DNA of 33,063 bases from Chloroflexota bacterium (lineage in GTDB: Bacteria > Chloroflexota > Anaerolineae > Anaerolineales > Villigracilaceae): positions 1-33,063 of the forward strand of contig SXKT01000047.1 of NCBI GenBank assembly GCA_005778035.1, written 5' to 3'. Of this stretch, positions 32,826 through 33,063 are shown piece after piece (position 1 is the stretch's first letter; each line of letters opens with the position of its first letter). Under the pieces are notes generated by a model. That model did no database searches, had not been told where the DNA came from, and was given only the letters and a program-made list of their open reading frames with translations. Position numbers and translations under genes: made by a program.

Positions 32826-33063
32826 ATGAAAAAGTTTCTCACTATTCTTTTGGCCTTGTTTATTGCGGTAAGTTCTACGTCAACCCCAGCCTTTGCGGCT
32901 GATCCTGTCGCAACAACCATTTACGGCACAATCTCTGCGATCAATACCGATGGAACCATTACCGTTACCGGAAGCGACGGTATCGCTTACTCAGTGATTC
33001 TGCTAATTGGCACAGACCCAGCCACTCTATTGGTTGGCAGCTTGGTCAAGCTAACCGGTACTA
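32826..33063 (+). CDS. Secreted protein, 5' part only
   Basis: At least 79 aa, running off the right edge and therefore not in the ORF track. SD AAAGGAG lies 5 nt before ATG 32826. A Sec signal peptide (MKKFLTILLALFIAVSS) ends near PAFAAD, with cleavage probably after AFA. The mature part begins ATTIYGTISAINTDGTITVTGSDG, beta-rich and similar in style to DUF5666-type repeat domains. A TATAAT at 32790-32795 may be its -10 element. Function unknown. Confidence 0.8.
   Translation, partial: MKKFLTILLALFIAVSSTSTPAFAADPVATTIYGTISAINTDGTITVTGSDGIAYSVILLIGTDPATLLVGSLVKLTGT

Noticed and set aside
32660-32920. Minus-strand ORF of 86 aa across the terminator
   Set aside because: Crosses a clear terminator and overlaps the start of the signal-peptide gene on the plus strand.

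Overview
The window most likely comes from a bacterium of the phylum Chloroflexota, class Anaerolineae or a close relative. This is inferred from gene content: an archaeal-type HMG-CoA module in a bacterial setting, a dnaA gene standing alone without dnaN, GAF-type NarL-family sensor kinases, and a trimeric [FeFe] hydrogenase. No rRNA or other marker in the window settles it. There are no tRNAs, rRNAs, CRISPR arrays or complete insertion sequences.

Layout. At 1-1066 a minus-strand gene runs off the left edge; the ORF track missed it because it has no stop inside the window. Next is a decayed integron-type tyrosine recombinase (1438-2349). Its 3' end overlaps the terminator of a four-gene minus-strand operon (6374 to 2352): class II HMG-CoA reductase, archaeal-type HMG-CoA synthase, a thiolase-fold protein and a zinc-ribbon/OB-fold DUF35 protein. 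This is the upper mevalonate pathway. The thiolase-like protein lacks its nucleophilic cysteine and the histidine of its GHP motif.

Divergent from that operon, a GAF-GAF histidine kinase overlaps an EamA-type exporter. A 443-bp non-coding stretch with a perfect 22-nt palindrome and a leader hairpin then precedes dnaA. From 10.9 to 14.1 kb lie small accessory genes: an NTF2-like protein, a doubtful small ORF, a YqhA-type membrane protein, a GNAT acetyltransferase, a NarL-type response regulator with Asn where the phosphoacceptor Asp should be, and an SRPBCC protein. A polyamine-type ABC operon (14362-18334) follows, with a clear sigma70-like promoter and a strong terminator.

The minus-strand half (18384-27328) holds an alpha/alpha-toroid protein, NUDIX and DinB-like proteins and a small membrane protein. 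Upstream of these are the three subunits of an electron-bifurcating-type [FeFe] hydrogenase (hydC, hydB, hydA), and upstream of those an NMT1/TauT-like ABC transporter in the same direction. The divergent region at 27329-27565 carries a CRP-like operator and a 24-nt perfect palindrome with a third half-site. The right end (27566-32676) encodes a DUF1801 protein, an acyltransferase-3 membrane protein, a PhnB/VOC protein, and a tightly packed homoserine dehydrogenase / PanB / aminotransferase group. A terminator and the start of a secreted protein close the window.

The most unusual items are the active-site-deficient thiolase in an otherwise intact HMG-CoA operon, the overlapping palindromes at 27.45 kb, the C6/G6 palindrome before dnaA, the response regulator lacking its phosphoacceptor, and the linkage of an uptake system to the hydrogenase genes. 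I saw no clearly new defence or mobile system.
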